64,000 nucleotides of DNA from Hippopus hippopus. Its lineage: Eukaryota; Mollusca; Bivalvia; Cardiida; Cardiidae. The DNA lies in NCBI GenBank assembly GCA_946811185.2, contig OX328109.1, positions 44,748,129 to 44,812,128 of the forward strand. The letters are read 5' to 3'. The position numbers and the translations under genes were made by a program. Shown in pieces: positions 30,493 through 45,400 of this stretch. A model generated the notes under the pieces. It saw only the letters and a list, made by a program, of their open reading frames with translations. It made no database searches and had not been told where the DNA came from. Within the stretch, counting starts at the first letter, position 1, and every line of letters begins with the position of its first letter.

Positions 30493-33400
30493 ATGAAAGG
30501 ACCAATCACAGAGGATTTCATTTTACATTTAGGGAAGAGAAAAAAGCTGGATGATATAAAATCCCTAGAGTGAGTATGCATTATAAGATACAGAAAAATG
30601 TGGAGTTTTCATATATATAACATACAGAGAAATGGGGCATTTTTTTTCATAAGCAAGGGGTCCTGCGTGGCTCTGGTGAAGTGTTGAACTTTTGGCCTGG
30701 AGGCCCCTGGTTCGAGGCTCATGGGATCAGTGCTCTCAATAAGGGCCCATTTCAGGAATTTTTGTAATTCCATGTTCAAATTTTAGGAATTTTTTTCAAA
30801 AAATCAGGAATTTTTTTTTCCTCAAGGGTCAATGTGGTCATAGCTTTAGATTTATTTTGATTGTGTCGCGGAATGTCCAATCCTAATTTCAAACCCTATG
30901 TTGTGATTACTCTAAAGTTTTATCCAGAAAGACATGTCTTTAGAATAACCATATAATAGAGTTAGAAATGCACATATATCTATAACAACTCTGATTATGA
31001 TCTGTGATTGGCTGGCAATGATTGACCATAGTACTTTAAATTAAGAATAAATAAGCAAATCACTGTTTCATAACTGTAATAATGACAATTCAATTTTATT
31101 TAACATCATTCAATCATACAATACATGGAAAACTTGTACATTTTAACTCATGGACTGTGTGGTAATTATTTAGTTCATAATAAAACTATTTTACATCAAG
31201 TCTGGCTTTCATGTGTTTGTTTTTACCAAATCCCAAAATTTGGAAGAGACATATCACGGATAGACGTGATTTCCTTCGTAACAACAGTCACGTCACGCGA
31301 TGATTTTTTTAAAGAAATTTGCCAAAGTGCGTTGCATAATTCCCAAAAGAAATGCGTATCGAAGCTATAATCTGCCGATTTTGAAGAGTTGGACAAATAA
31401 TTGATATTACTCGGTTATTTTTTTATTTCTTTCATGTTGCATGTTTGCAAACGAACAACATTCCCCGATCTTCGATTGCGTGTCTTATTAGTTGCAATTA
31501 TCCTTTAATTTCTACAGCTGCAGTCAAATTAAAGGCGGTTGATAACTTACTGATCATAATTGACCGACCAATTAAACACTTACATAATCCGGTCATAATT
31601 GGATAAACAATCGCATATGTGTAATTGTCATCTCTACACTGTAATCCGGATCACCAAAACGCTTTAATATGATTAGAGACTCTTTGTAAAGCGCCTTCCT
31701 TACATTGAATAGGCGATATCGAAGTTTTCCACACATGTCAAACCCTTTGTTCATTGTTTTTGAAAAAACGTCCAGGTTGAAATTCTCCGACGTTTTTGTC
31801 AAAATCTGGACGTAAAAAAAACGTCCGACTTTCAAAATGCCGATGTTTTTTCTCAAAATTTGGACGTAATATTATGTCGACGTCTGCTTATTGAGAGCAC
31901 TGTGGGATCAGCTTGGTTTTTGGTAGAAGTGTCCTTGGGCAGGATACTTCAGAGTCCTAGCCTAGTACAAATGGAATCCAGGAAATACATGAATTTGTGA
32001 ACTGTCACCATGATAAAACTGAAATAATGTTGAAAGCGGCATAGAACACCATTCGATCAACCAGTTGATCAATTAATTTTTGAATAAGCACTTTACCTAG
32101 CAATCCGATGATTTGATGTACCTGACAAAGACAGCTTTTGAAAATATTGTCAAACAATGTTTTCAACCCTTTCACTGAAAAATTTCATTATTTGAGCCAC
32201 ATTTAATTTGTTGTCTGTTAGTGGTGTACCGATGATCAAGTGGTATCGATTAGCGGCGTGCTGGAAGCTCCCGATTCCGATTATCAATTGAACTTTCTCG
32301 CATTCACAATCGATCATCGGCATGAAATGGATGAGCGGTATGCGAGTCGTCTCTGCACAGTCCGGTGGCGAAAGTTTTTTTTTATCGGCAATTTCTTCAG
32401 TTTTTGTCTCAACTCACGACATAAGTGGAGAAAGGGTGAAGCAAGAAACAAAAACTACAGGGCCACGTGGGCAAAGAAGTCGCCTTCAATGGCTCAACTT
32501 TGCCTCATCAAGCTTGCACTGTGAAAAAACTTTGCCTTAAAAAATTCCCGACCTGGCTTACATTCATGAAATATTGGCAGTCTAAGACAAAGGTGACACC
32601 AGGTACCCTTTATCAACTTTGTCAGTGTAGACAAGACAGCAGAGTGTTATGATCTTTATCTGTTATTTTTAAGTCACATTTTTTTTTTTGTCATCTGCAA
32701 ATGCTTTGAATTTGGAATAGTCTAAAACTTTGCTGTTAGGTAAAGTGTTAACCTTTTACTACACAATCCTGAATTATAATGACCCTGAAGAAGGTATTTA
32801 AAAACACTGTGGGATAAGGAGAAAATGCTGGTTACCAGCATTTTCTCCTTTTCCACAATGTTTCCTACCCTGTTATAAACAGAAATCATCATATGAGCTT
32901 CATCTATTTTGTCGTCTGCAAATGCTTTTAATTTGGTCGAGGCCAAAATTTTGTAGTATGGTAAAGGGTTAAATAGTGAATTTTTCCATGAAAGGATAGA
33001 ATACATTATGGGAAAAGGAGAAAATGCTGGTAACCAGCATTTACTCCTTTTCTCACAATGGTTTATACCCTTCCACAAACAAATTACAATTTTTGAGTCA
33101 CATTTAATTTGTTGTTTGCAAATGCATTCAATTTGGACAATTTTGGAACTTTGTCATGTGGTAAAGAGTTAAACCTCTCCTATACAATTTTGTTTTTTTC
33201 TGGCCCTTACAAATTTCTGGAGAAGGCTTGATAAAGACACTGAGGAAGGAGAAAATGATGATACATGTAACGTTTTTCCATAGTATTTTCTACCCTTTCA
33301 ATACTAAATCTCATCACAACTTGTGACAAGGCAACATTTTATTCTAGTCTCATTTCATAACACATCTTCCATCATATACTCATGACTCACATTCTTACAT

Positions 33401-36400
33401 CCTATTTTTTCCTTTCATTACTTCTTTTTTGCGCTCAAAATGACCATAGATGTTGATGCGCAATAAAACACCATACATTCATTCATTCATCAAATTTTAT
33501 TTGTTGTTTTCAAATGCTTTTAATATTGATGAGTCTTGAATTTGATTTTATAGTAAGAGTCATGTGATGACTGGTTGTAGGCATGTGTTTACTTGTAATC
33601 AAAGAGACAAAAGTATTTTCAAATGTACTTCTTTACTTACAGTTTATCAAATCACAGCCTAGAGAGTCTTGATGTGAGTTTGTTTAACAAGCTGACTTCA
33701 TTGGAGGCTTTGGACTTGTCTTGGAATAGACTTACCGAAATTCCAACAGATCTGATGCTTAACAATCTGCGTGTCTTGGATTGCTCAAACAATGACTTAA
33801 GTTCTGTGAATTTTCTTAGTCAGTTTGGTAATATGGAAGAACTTTACATTGATGATAATGAGGATCTCAGTGTGAGTATGAATTATTAGTGTTGTTTTTG
33901 AGAATTCTTGTTTGGATTTGGAGTTCATATGCCATTCCTGTTCAATTTATCCTTAACAGTCTCTGGGAAAGCAGATTTTCCGACTGTACTTGTCCAAATG
34001 CAAGTATAATTAGTAATAGCAGTGTTGAAAGGTTTGTCTGTGAAATACAGACCAAAATCTTTTTTCTATGTGTTCGCTTTACACTTAACGCCTTCCTGCA
34101 TGATTAAATTTTAGACTTGTCTAAATTGAAAGCATTTGCAGACAATTATTCAAATATGGCTCAGGTGATGGACTTTGTCTTTGAAAAGCTAGAAAACATT
34201 GTGGTGAAGGGAGACAAATCTAGTGACCAGCATTTTTCTCTTTTTCTTTTTATATTTTCTACCCTTTCAAAGACCAAGCAACTTATGCTGGTCACATCTA
34301 ATTTGTCTTCTGGAAACGCATTGTGTTCTTACAAGTCTAGAGTAGTGCCATGTGGTAATGAGTTAATATCTTGACAAGTAGAAATTTATGTCAACTGTAA
34401 TGCCATGTTTTATTGGACAAAAGAAACAAATGGAATTTTGACACTTCTGGTCTTTTGATACAGATAATACCTTGCACAGCTTACTAAGATTTATTGATGC
34501 CACAAATACTTCCTCCTCTTTTTCGACAGTGCTTTCAAAAGCATTTTTGTTAAATTGTGGAATCAATTGATCGTGAGTTAATTTGTGAAGTCCAAAAGTA
34601 TGCAAAGTGAATAAGTAAAATAACATTTTTTACAGGTAAGAAAAACTTCAATTATTTTGAGAAGAATTTAGGTTTATTTCATTACCACATGAAAGAAAAT
34701 TTAGACTGGTCCAAATTGAAAGCATTTACAGATGACAAATTAACCCATTACCACACAATCCCTACTTTTGACGACCCTGAGAAAAAAGCCTTTAGAAAAC
34801 ATTGTGGGAAAAGGAGAAAATGCTGGTAACCAGCATTTTCTCCTTTTCCCACAATGTTTTCTACCCTTCACAAAACAAATTTCAAATTTTCAGTCACTTT
34901 TATTTTGTCGTCTGCAAATGCTTTCGATTTGGACAAGCCAAAAATTTTGTCGTTTGGTAATGAGTTAAATGTGGCTAAAATGATTGGAATTGTTTCTGAA
35001 AGATCAGAAAACACTGGGAAAAGAAGAAAATGCTGGTTACCAGCATTTTCTCTTTTTCCCTCAGTTTTTTCAAAAGTCTAATTTCTCAGGGTCGTTAAAA
35101 CATGGGATTAAGTGGCAGTGGGTTAATAATTGGGTTTAATTTGGATGCAATACAATAAGTGAAATTGCTTGTTATGAGCAGTATCTCCTTTTCCCTCAAT
35201 GTTTTTAGCATTGGTCTGCTGAGTAACAAAAAAGAACCCAAGATGTTAGCAGGTGGTAATGTGTTAAATTGAAGTCTCATGTTATTTTATATTTCAGGTA
35301 GATGATATGTTTATTGCCAAGGTCCTTTGTCCAAAACTGAGACGCATGGATGACATGCCTGATTTAAGTAACATTACAGCCGGAATAAAATTATGTAGGG
35401 AGCAGCTCACACCCCAGGTACGGGAGTTTAACCCTTTGCCAGAAGCAGAGCCTCGGTAGTTCAGTCCGTAGCTTGCAGGACTTGAGAACAGGGGGTTGCT
35501 GGTTCGATCCCTGGCTCGGCCAATTTCTTTTCGAGGATTGATGATAGTCATTGCGACAGGGTTCATTCCTCTCCCACCGCTGATTAATGTTTCGACACTG
35601 GTTATGTGGGAAAGCAGCCAGTGGCTTGGAAAGAATAGTGTTGAGTACTGGTAAAAAAGACTCGTGGAAAGCATGGATAGGTGCATTGGCTGCCGTGATT
35701 TAACTGAAATAATGTAGAAAATGGCGTTAAACACCATACAATCAAACAATCAACCCTTTACCAGATGGCAAAATGTTGGCCTTGTCCAAGTTGAAAGCAT
35801 TTGCAGACAACAATTTTAATGTGACTCAGATGGTGCAATCTTTCTTTGATTGGGTAGAAAACAATGTGGGAAAAGGAGAAAATGCTGGTTACCAGCATTT
35901 TGTCCTTTTCCCACAATGTTTTCAAAAAGCTTCTTTCCCAGTTTCATTTAAGTGTGCATTATGTGGTAAAGAGTTAACTCTTTAGCACACAATCTAGACA
36001 TTTCCCGAAAGAGAAGGCTTTTGAAAACATGGTAGGAAAAGGAGAAAATGCTGGTAACCAGCATTTTCTCCTTTTCCTGCAATGTTTTCCACCATATTAA
36101 AGGCAGAAATTATCATTTGAGCTACTCATTTTTGTTGACTGCAAATGCTTTCAAATTGGTTTAACCAAAATTTTGTTGTTTGGTAAAGAGTTGATTTTTT
36201 ATCAGACTAGAAAATTTATGACGGGTCATTTTGAAAGTAGCGCTATTTTCAGATGACCAATTAGATGATGGCATTTGTTGTTGAAAGGGTGGGAAACATT
36301 GTGAGAGAAGTTACCAGCATTTTCTTTTTTCAGATTTGTTTTCCAAAGCTCTTTTCCCACAGGACCATGAAACATGGATCATTCATTTTGGTAAATTGTT

Positions 36401-39400
36401 ATGTTACGGGAGATCACTCCTTCCTTTCCGTATAGCTTCATCCTATAGAAAATCAATACCTAACAACTGCGTTGGGAAGAATTCTCTTTAGCTCTGTGGT
36501 TAAGGAGTTGGTATTTTAAACCTTGACAAACAAGGATCTTTTCTGCATGGGTTTGAATCCAACCAGGTGTGGTTTGTATTTGAGCAATGCATTTGTTGCA
36601 AAGTTTCATGTTGGTAAGTCTTCAATGTAGGTGGACCATGATTCATGGAATGTTCATAGAGCTTCATTTTACTCTGCTTCAGTAGAATTCTGTCATGTCT
36701 CTGCTACAGCTCACCTGTCTATTTCTTTCCTTGGTTAACATGGACTGGGTTGGACTCTGCTAACTAGTATTTTCTACTTTTCCCATTATGTTTTCTACCC
36801 TTCCCAAAGCAAATTTTAATTTTTCAGTCACACATATTTTGTTGTCTGCAAATGCTTCCAGATTGGACTAGTCTAAAATTTTGTCCTTTGGTAAACAGTG
36901 CATAGGCCAGTTATTGGCCACTGCAAAGCAGCAATATCACTGCAATAAGGCCTAACAAAAAATATCTGTGTTTAGGGTTTCAGTTCGAGATGCTGTAAGT
37001 AGGGTAGGTAGGGAGTTCTCTTTTTTTTTTTTTTTTTTTCCAGAATTTTTTTACATGGACCATGTACTGAAATCACACTCGAAAATTTTTTTTTTTTCAA
37101 TCGTAGGGTAAAAACTTTAGGGTCAGCAGCATTTTCTTGGTAGGGTCGGGAAACCCTGAATGCAGACATTTTTTCTTAAGGCCTAACGTTGAAAACAGGT
37201 CAAAACACCATACAAACAAACAATCTGTTTGAGTTATGAGCGTTTCTCTGCATTCAGATTCAGGCAGTATGGGAAGCCAAGTATTCAGAGGTGTACAATT
37301 CTGGGGTAGATAGTTCAGAGGTGGACAGACTACATGAGGACTTCATTCAGGCGGTGAAGGGTGCAATTCTTGACTTCAACTCTGATCATCCAAAGTTTAG
37401 ACAGTTTATGGTAAGTAGACTAATCTGATTTAACTCTTTCCCTATCAGTCCAGACTTTTAACGACCCTTAGAGAGAAAGCCTTCTGAAAACATTGTGGAA
37501 AAAGGAGAAAATGCTGGTTACCAGCATTTTCTCCTTTTCCCACAATGTTTTCTACCCTTCCCACCATGAATTTCAAATTTTGAGTCACATTTAATTTGAA
37601 ATTTTCAAATGCTTTTTGAATTTGGACAAGTGTAAAATTTTGTTGATTGGTGTAGGGTTGACTACCAAACATCAAATTTCAGCTTTGTCCAAATTCAAAG
37701 CATTTGCAGACAAAATATTCATTATTGCTCGAAACATAAATTTTCTTTTTCAAATTGAAGAAAGCATTTTGGAAAAAGGAGAAAATACTGGTTACCAACA
37801 TTTTCTCCTTTTTCCCACAATGTTTTCAAATGGGTTGTTAAAAGTCGGGATTTTTTGGTGTGGATTTAATATATAAACACAACCTCTTTTCAAGGCTACC
37901 TCTCATGTTTTATTGAGGAAACTTAAAAAACCTTCCTGTTTATGACCATACCTGTATTAATTAGTATATGCCTGTATCTTTTTGACCTCAACCAGGATTC
38001 AAGTAACTATAGCTCATAATTACAGGTCAAAATCGTAATTATTGGTCAAAGATGGACTCGCCCTTGGGTCACAATTTTCACATGGGCTTTTACAAAAGAA
38101 ACTTTTATCATGATAAGTCTTCTTGTTCAAAACCATTTGGTCTTCAATTGTAATGTTTGTTGTATATTGTTTCTACTTTCTAGCCAATGGAGCAATACAG
38201 GACCATCATGGCCCTCTTGTTATAAATTATTGTTATTATTTTTCTTACTAATTACTAAACAGTCCCTCATTTTAACCAAGGTTGAGAAGAAAAGGCTTTT
38301 GAAAAAATGTGAAATGGAGGAAATGCTGGTTACCAGCATTTTCTCCTTATGTCACAATATTTTCTACACTAACACAGGCAAAGCCTTTATTGGAACCACA
38401 TGTAAGCTGCATAATAGTGCTTTCAAATTCTTTTTAAATTTTGTTGTCTTTTTTAATAAATATACCCATTACAGGCTTTCTGCTGTCACACACATTTGCA
38501 ATGTGTAGGCAATACTTGACAGTATAGATAGCCCAGCCCTGGTAACGCAGTCGGTCGAATACAGGACTTGGGAACAGGGGGTAACCGGTTCGATCCCCTG
38601 CTTGGCCAATTTCTTTCAGAGAATTAATGATCGTCATTGTGAAAGGATTCATGCCTTTCTCACTGCTGATCATTGTTTTTACAATAGTAATGTGGGAAAG
38701 CAGCAAGTGGCTTGGAAAGAATATCGTGCAGAGTACTGGTAAAAGAAACTCCAGGAAAGCATGAATAGTTACACTGGCCGCTGCAATATAACTGAAACAA
38801 TGTTGAAAACAGCGTTAAACACCATACAGTCAATCAATCATTTATGGCAGTATAGACCAAAGCTCTGTATTTGTATGCATTGTCTTGAAAACATGGCAGT
38901 TCTATAGACTGCTGAATTGGTAAATTCAAGATCTAGTCAAAAGTAAGACTTAGCATAGAAAAATGATTAACAGACAGCAAGCAACATCTAATTGTAAACT
39001 AATTTTGTTGATAGATGGTTTTCCATATCATTGATGGAAAATTCAGTTTACACATATACACATTGTATGTTTTATTTCACCATTTCAGATCTGTAAAATT
39101 TCTCGTGAGATCATAGAGGGAACAAATAACAGAAAAGCAAAAGGAGAAAGGAGTAGAAATTCTTCAACTCAAAACACCCCTAATTCTAAATATAGAACAA
39201 GGATAAAGCTGGGGACTACACCAGTGAAAGATTATAGCCAAGGAGTTCCAATGGATATTGATGATCTTCCAGATAAGGGGAATGACAAACCCTGCAATTC
39301 TAAGAAAAGGAAAAGAGAAAGTCTTTCAAGTGTCTCGCCGTATGCCAAACGTAAAAGAACAGACACACCAGAGAAACATTCAACCATGAAAGATAGAAAT

Positions 39401-42400
39401 ATTGCCACTGAAGAATTCACAGTTTTAAAGAAAAAAAGTGATCTGGTGGAGTTTAAGCTGGTAATGTAATAGTATTTGGTACAGGGATGTGATTTTTCCT
39501 TCTTTCAGAGGATTTCTCCCCTTTGAAACTAAAGCTGAAAATCCAAAACTGTCCCAGCTCATAAGGATAATTCTCAGAAATAATGTCGTTATTGAAGTAT
39601 GACAGGGCACCAGGGCTTTTTCGTCTGCTCTCGTGTTACATTTGTTTAAGTTGGCATATGGAGTGTATATTTTCACAGAAAATAGGACAGCAGCTGCTCT
39701 GATTGCTCAAATATGACTTGTGTGAATATAGAAAAAAAAAGGTTTTAAATAAGTTTAACCATCCGGCTGTTTAGCCCAGTGGTTAGCATATCTGACTCGT
39801 GACCTGGTGGTTGTCCGTCCGACACCCGGTTGGGGCAAACGCTCTTTCTGGCAATTTTTTGCCTTTCCCCTCTGATACATCTGATAAAAGTAGTCAATGG
39901 CTGGAAAGAAAGTAGGATTGACTGGCTCTGTGTGCCCGATGGATAATGCATCGCAAATTGTCGCTGTTCACTTTGAAAAGCACACTTGTAAAATATTGAT
40001 GATTTACAAGGTGTAAATCTGAATGCCCGAGGCACAGCTTAGGTTATTTTTTGCAAACAGTATAGATCAAGATCACACTGCATATTTCGGTCATTTTAGA
40101 TTGAGATTAGACTGCACAAGACATGATGTGAGGTACATGTATTCTGGCAAATATCCCTTAGCCACAGAATCCCGAGTTTAACAACCCTGAGAAAGAATGC
40201 TTATGAAAACATTGTGGGAAAAGGAGAAAATGCTAGTACCCAGCATTTTCTCTTTTTCCCACAATTTTTTCTACCTAGTCAAGGGCAAAGACTATCATTT
40301 GAAAAACATTTGAGTTGTCATCTTTAAATTCTCTCAGTATAGACAAGTCTAAAATTTTGCCCTGTGGTAAAGGTTACAGTTGCTGTGTTATGTCTGTTTT
40401 CCTGGACTTGAGAAGTTGATTGAGTTTATTTGGTGCTCTATGGGTTTATGCTTGACGTTCTGATTCAATCTTGCCTGCAAAAACACTCCTAGTCTCAGTC
40501 AAATACTAGTGAAACTCAGAAAATGTGATTATATGAATATTTGAAGTGTTACTGTTGCAAAGTAATATAACGTTGAAAGAGGCATGAGATAACTTAAAGG
40601 CACAAAAAAAGTATTAGGTTTAATTTATGAAATACCAGTATGTTTAGAAAAATGTTGTAAGAAGAGAAACTGATTTGTTGAAGAAGCTATTCTGTTGTTA
40701 CAATGTTTTCCAAAGTGGTCTGCAGCTGGACAAACAGAGGCACAAGTAGATGGTACTGGTAGTGGAAGTGAATAACTTGTCATATGCAAATACATGTACA
40801 TCAACTTTTTTTTCAAACAGCAAAATTTCTGACTTGTCCAATTTGAAAGCACTTGCAGCCCACAAAAGAAATGTGGATCAAATTAAATAGCGATGTCTTT
40901 GAAAGGGCAGAAAGCATTGTGGGTAAAGGAGAAAATGCTGGTTACCAGCATTTTCTCCTTTTTCCACAATGTTTTCAAAAGCATTCTTTTTCAGGGTGGT
41001 TTAAAGGCTGGATTGTGTGGTAAAGGATTAATTATTTCTCAAATAATAAAATTTTCAGACTTGTCCAAATTCAGAGCATTTGCAGGAAATAAAATAAATG
41101 TGACTCATGGATTGAAATTTGCCGTTTGGAAGGGTAGAAAACATTGTGGGAAAAGGAGAAAATGCTGGTTACCAGCATTTTCTCCTTTTCCCACAATGTT
41201 TTCAAAAGGCTTCTTCATCGAGGCCGTTAGGATTTGCAAGATTTGTGTGGTAAAGGGTTAAATATAGCTTATTTTAAATTTTCTTTGGTCTAGTAAAAAG
41301 TAAAAATTTTCCACATTTCAACAGCCGATTTTACCGGACTATGACCCAGTACAGTTTCTCAGATGTCACTCAGATGATAATGACCCAGCAGATTGTGACA
41401 CCAAAGTCTGGAAATGTGCCTTTGAGCCTACAGGAACACAACAAGGTCTGTTAAAACTGTATTTTCCTTGCATTGTGTCTTGTTTGATTGAAATTGTAGC
41501 GCAGTTGGTTTTGTATAGGACGTGAGACAAGGGTGTTGATGGTTTTGAATCCCCAGCTTGGGCAATTTTTTCCGAGGATTAATGATAGACATTGCGACAG
41601 GATTTATTCCTCTCTCACTACTGATCATAGTTTTGATGATGGTTATGTGGGAAAGCATCCACTGGCTTGAGAAGTATATATTAAGATGTATTGATAAAAG
41701 AAACTCCAGGACAGCATGGACTGGTGCACTAGCTGCCATAATATAACTGAATTAATGTTAAAACTGGCATTAAATACCATACAATCAATCAACCAATTAT
41801 TGATTGAATTGTTTTGTTCTAGAATTATGCTTTTGATTACAACTGCATCCCAATAGCTGAGTGGTACATTTAGCTTGTTTGGCTAGTAATCAAGGAACTT
41901 CAGGGCTGTGATTTTGCCTCCTTTCAGAGGATTATCTCCCTTTGAATGTCAAGACAATAAATTCCAAACTGCCCTATCCCAGGAGGTTCTGCTCAGAAAT
42001 TATTAAGTGTTGACTGAAGTATGTGTAAGGGTTTTGGTGTCAATCAGTATTTTTTTTTTTTTTTTTTTTCTGAGAAAATACCATGATGCAAGCAGAACTG
42101 CTGCAATACATTTTTGCTGAGATTGTATTTGAGTCTTTCCAAACTAATACCACACATTCTTCATAATAAGAATAGGATTTTTCTAAAAATACTTTACCAC
42201 CAGGATGATATTAGAGTTCCAACAATCATACTCAGCCATTTCTCCTTACCTAACATTTTTGCAAAAGCTTTATTTTTCAGGGTCATTAACTCTTTACCAA
42301 AGACAATATTTTAGACAGGTCCAAATTGAGGCATTTAAGAAGATTAATTTTTGCACAAATGGTGAGATTTGTCTGTGATAGAATAGAAAACATTGCGGAA

Positions 42401-45400
42401 AAAGGAGAAAATGCTGGTTACCAGCATTTTCTCCTTTTTCCACAATGTTTTCAAGAGCCTTTTTAAAAGCTGGGATTGTTTGGTAGAGGGTTAAGGCATG
42501 GGTTTGTTTGGTAAAGGGTTAAATTGTTACACCAGTAGATAATCAAAGTTCCACTTTTTTCTATTTCTGTATTGTAGGGGAGACAGGAGAAATGGTAGCG
42601 ACTTGTGGAGGGAGGATCGTATGCTTTGTAGATTGTCATACATGTAAAGTGATGAAACGCTACAAAGACAACAGTGACACAGAGGTATTTTGAGCTTTGG
42701 ATTATCATTCAGCTAGATTATCTTCGATATTATAAAGAAAATACTATAGTTTTACAGGATAAAACAGGCTGTGAATTTTTTGTATCAACACCAGTTGTTT
42801 TCTCAACCATGCACAAATAAACAACTTTAATTCTGATTCTAAGATACCTACTTCTGCTAGCAATTTGAGCCTTAACATACCCACAGGTTAACGGCTAGTG
42901 ACATTGTTTCAAATTATATATCATTATATATCATAGGCTAATATACTGAAAGGTAAACAACTCTAAAGTGTTAAATGTCCTTGCAGGTTTACCCAAAGTT
43001 GTTTACTCTTGGCTGCTAGTGGGTTTTTAATAATTACTGACAACTATTGCTGTTTAAGAGAAAATCAAAATTGTCTATGATTTTCTATGACTTAATTAGA
43101 ATGTTTCTGTTTAAATCCTTAGCTGTCAGGGTACCATAAAACATCATTCAATCATTCTTAATTCCTTACTAGACAGTTCTGTGATAGACCATGAAGAATA
43201 AGGCCTTTGAAAATATGGTGATAGAAGGAGAAAAGGCTGGTTACAAGCATTTTTTAGCTTTTTCTCCTTTACACACATTATTTTTCTAGCTTGTAGTAAC
43301 ATTTAATACATCATCAGCAAATGCTTTTAAATGCTTCCGTTGCCAGGCTTTAAATCAGAAAACAAATCCATCGGTATTCTCTGTTTATTTTCAGCAAAAT
43401 GATGTAAACAATTTGTTGTTAAAAGTCTGGCTGTTTTTTCCCAATTAATTTCTTTCCCTTGTAGTCATTTTATTGCTTATCATGGACCATCTTAGAAGCA
43501 GATGGGGACTCACTGAAAGAAGATGCCAATATTTTAGCCGTTGCAGGTTAGTTTTGTGTGCTTTTATGTATGTGGGCGTGGCAATTTTGTTTTGCTAAAC
43601 CCATTAGTTACCTCTCCTGTCATCATTGACAGGTGCATCTGTTAAAAATGTACTTATGCTGTTGTTGCTGGAAATACGGTAAAGAAATGAAACAAATCAA
43701 TGAAAAAATCATCATATTTTACATTAACGGTTAAGTCTTAATGCTGTCTTAGTGTGAGCAATTATTCTAAGGTGTAGGTAAAAGGTAAATAAGTTTGTTA
43801 GATAGATAGAGGATATTTGTTTTTTTTTTCGGTTAAAGATCGAAATTTATTTCATCGAGTGAACAGCATCGGTAATATTTTCACGAGTTCTGCACCACTC
43901 GTGAAAATATTACCGATGATGTTCACTCAATGAAATAAATTTCGATCTTTCACCAAAAAAAACAAATATTCTATTTATTTCATGCTTTTAACCCTTTCTG
44001 GGGGGAACTTAATCAAAATCAGTACAGTTTTTTTTTTTTTTCCGGTTATTCCCCGTGGTGTACCCCCTCTGCATAGCAACGCATTACAATATTACGTCAA
44101 GCGCGAGAAATGTAAGGTAAATTACGTCATATTTTTATCTGGCTGTGAGGCACGCGCATTTTACCTAGGTAACTGTGTGCGTGGGAACAGCTGTTTCCGC
44201 CTTCAATTGAAGAGTTAGAGTATAAAAATCGGTATTTTCACTTGTCGTAGCCATGAAATATCGAAAAATATTTCACCGATATTTCTCGATAACCTACCGG
44301 AAAGCATGAAATAAAGAGTGTACATTTATACAGTATGTAGGGATGTTTGTAATCAATGAAAGCTGAAGCTGCAATTAGAGAGGGCTATGGACCGATCTAT
44401 CTTTGAGAACTTGAATTTGTGGACTTATCTAACCATGAAATCAATGAAGTTTAGTCTACAAAGAATAATACTGGTTTCACACTAGTTTGTTTTATATTTT
44501 CAGGGCAAGATGGTATTGTAAAACTGATATATCCAAGACAGCTGGTTAAATACGCAGCATTAGAGGGTCATAAAGATTATATATCAGCCTTGGTGTTTCA
44601 TCCCCACCATCAGAACATACTGTTCAGTGAGTATCATACTTATTTTTCTTTTTTAATGTATAACAATTGGGGGCCCTGTGTGGCTCTGTGGTAATGTCTA
44701 GGATTTGTGACCTGGAGGCTGGGCAACACACTTAGAGCCCTAGCCTAGTACTGATGAAAGCCAGGACTTACACGAATTATTGAGCTGGGGCTGTGATATG
44801 ACAGAGATAATGTTTAAAGTGGCTTTTAACAATACCCAATTAATTAATCAACTACATGTGTCCTTGGGTAAGGCAACCAGGAACCCCAGTCTAGTAGTGA
44901 TGTAACCCAGGAATATTAGTAGTAAGGAAGCTTTTGCCATGGTTTTACTGTAATAATGCTGAAAGTCTCATAAAACACCATAATCAGTGTACTTTCATGA
45001 CGGTTAACTGTATGAAAATTTCTGCCATAAATCTATCGTAAAATGTCAGTTTGATAAAGGGTCTATTTCATAAAGAGTAAAATATTAAAAGTTTGATAAT
45101 GCTGGCAATGCAGTCTTCAAAAAATTCACTTTTGAATATGTAGCAACTAAAGGAGAAATAGTTTGTAATGCACAGTGTCTCTTATTGCCCAAGTATTTTC
45201 ACATGTATTAAAATTTTGAACCTGAATAAAATTCTGAGTTTATGTTGATCAGTTATATTTTATATGGATTTTTTCAAAGCTGTCTGCTGCAATAGGGTAT
45301 TATTTTTTTCATATAATTCTATATGGTTTGAACCATCACTGCTTGAATAAAAACATTGGGAAAGATTGAAAGCTTTATTAAAGCTTTCAATCTTTCCCAG

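Noticed and set aside
33889..34107. Plus-strand frame directly after LRWD1 exon 2
   Set aside because: It lies in the intron downstream of a gtgagt donor, and the joined exon 3 restores the family pattern.
39425..39676. Minus-strand frame overlapping LRWD1 exon 5
   Set aside because: No domain character; it is antisense to a well-supported exon.
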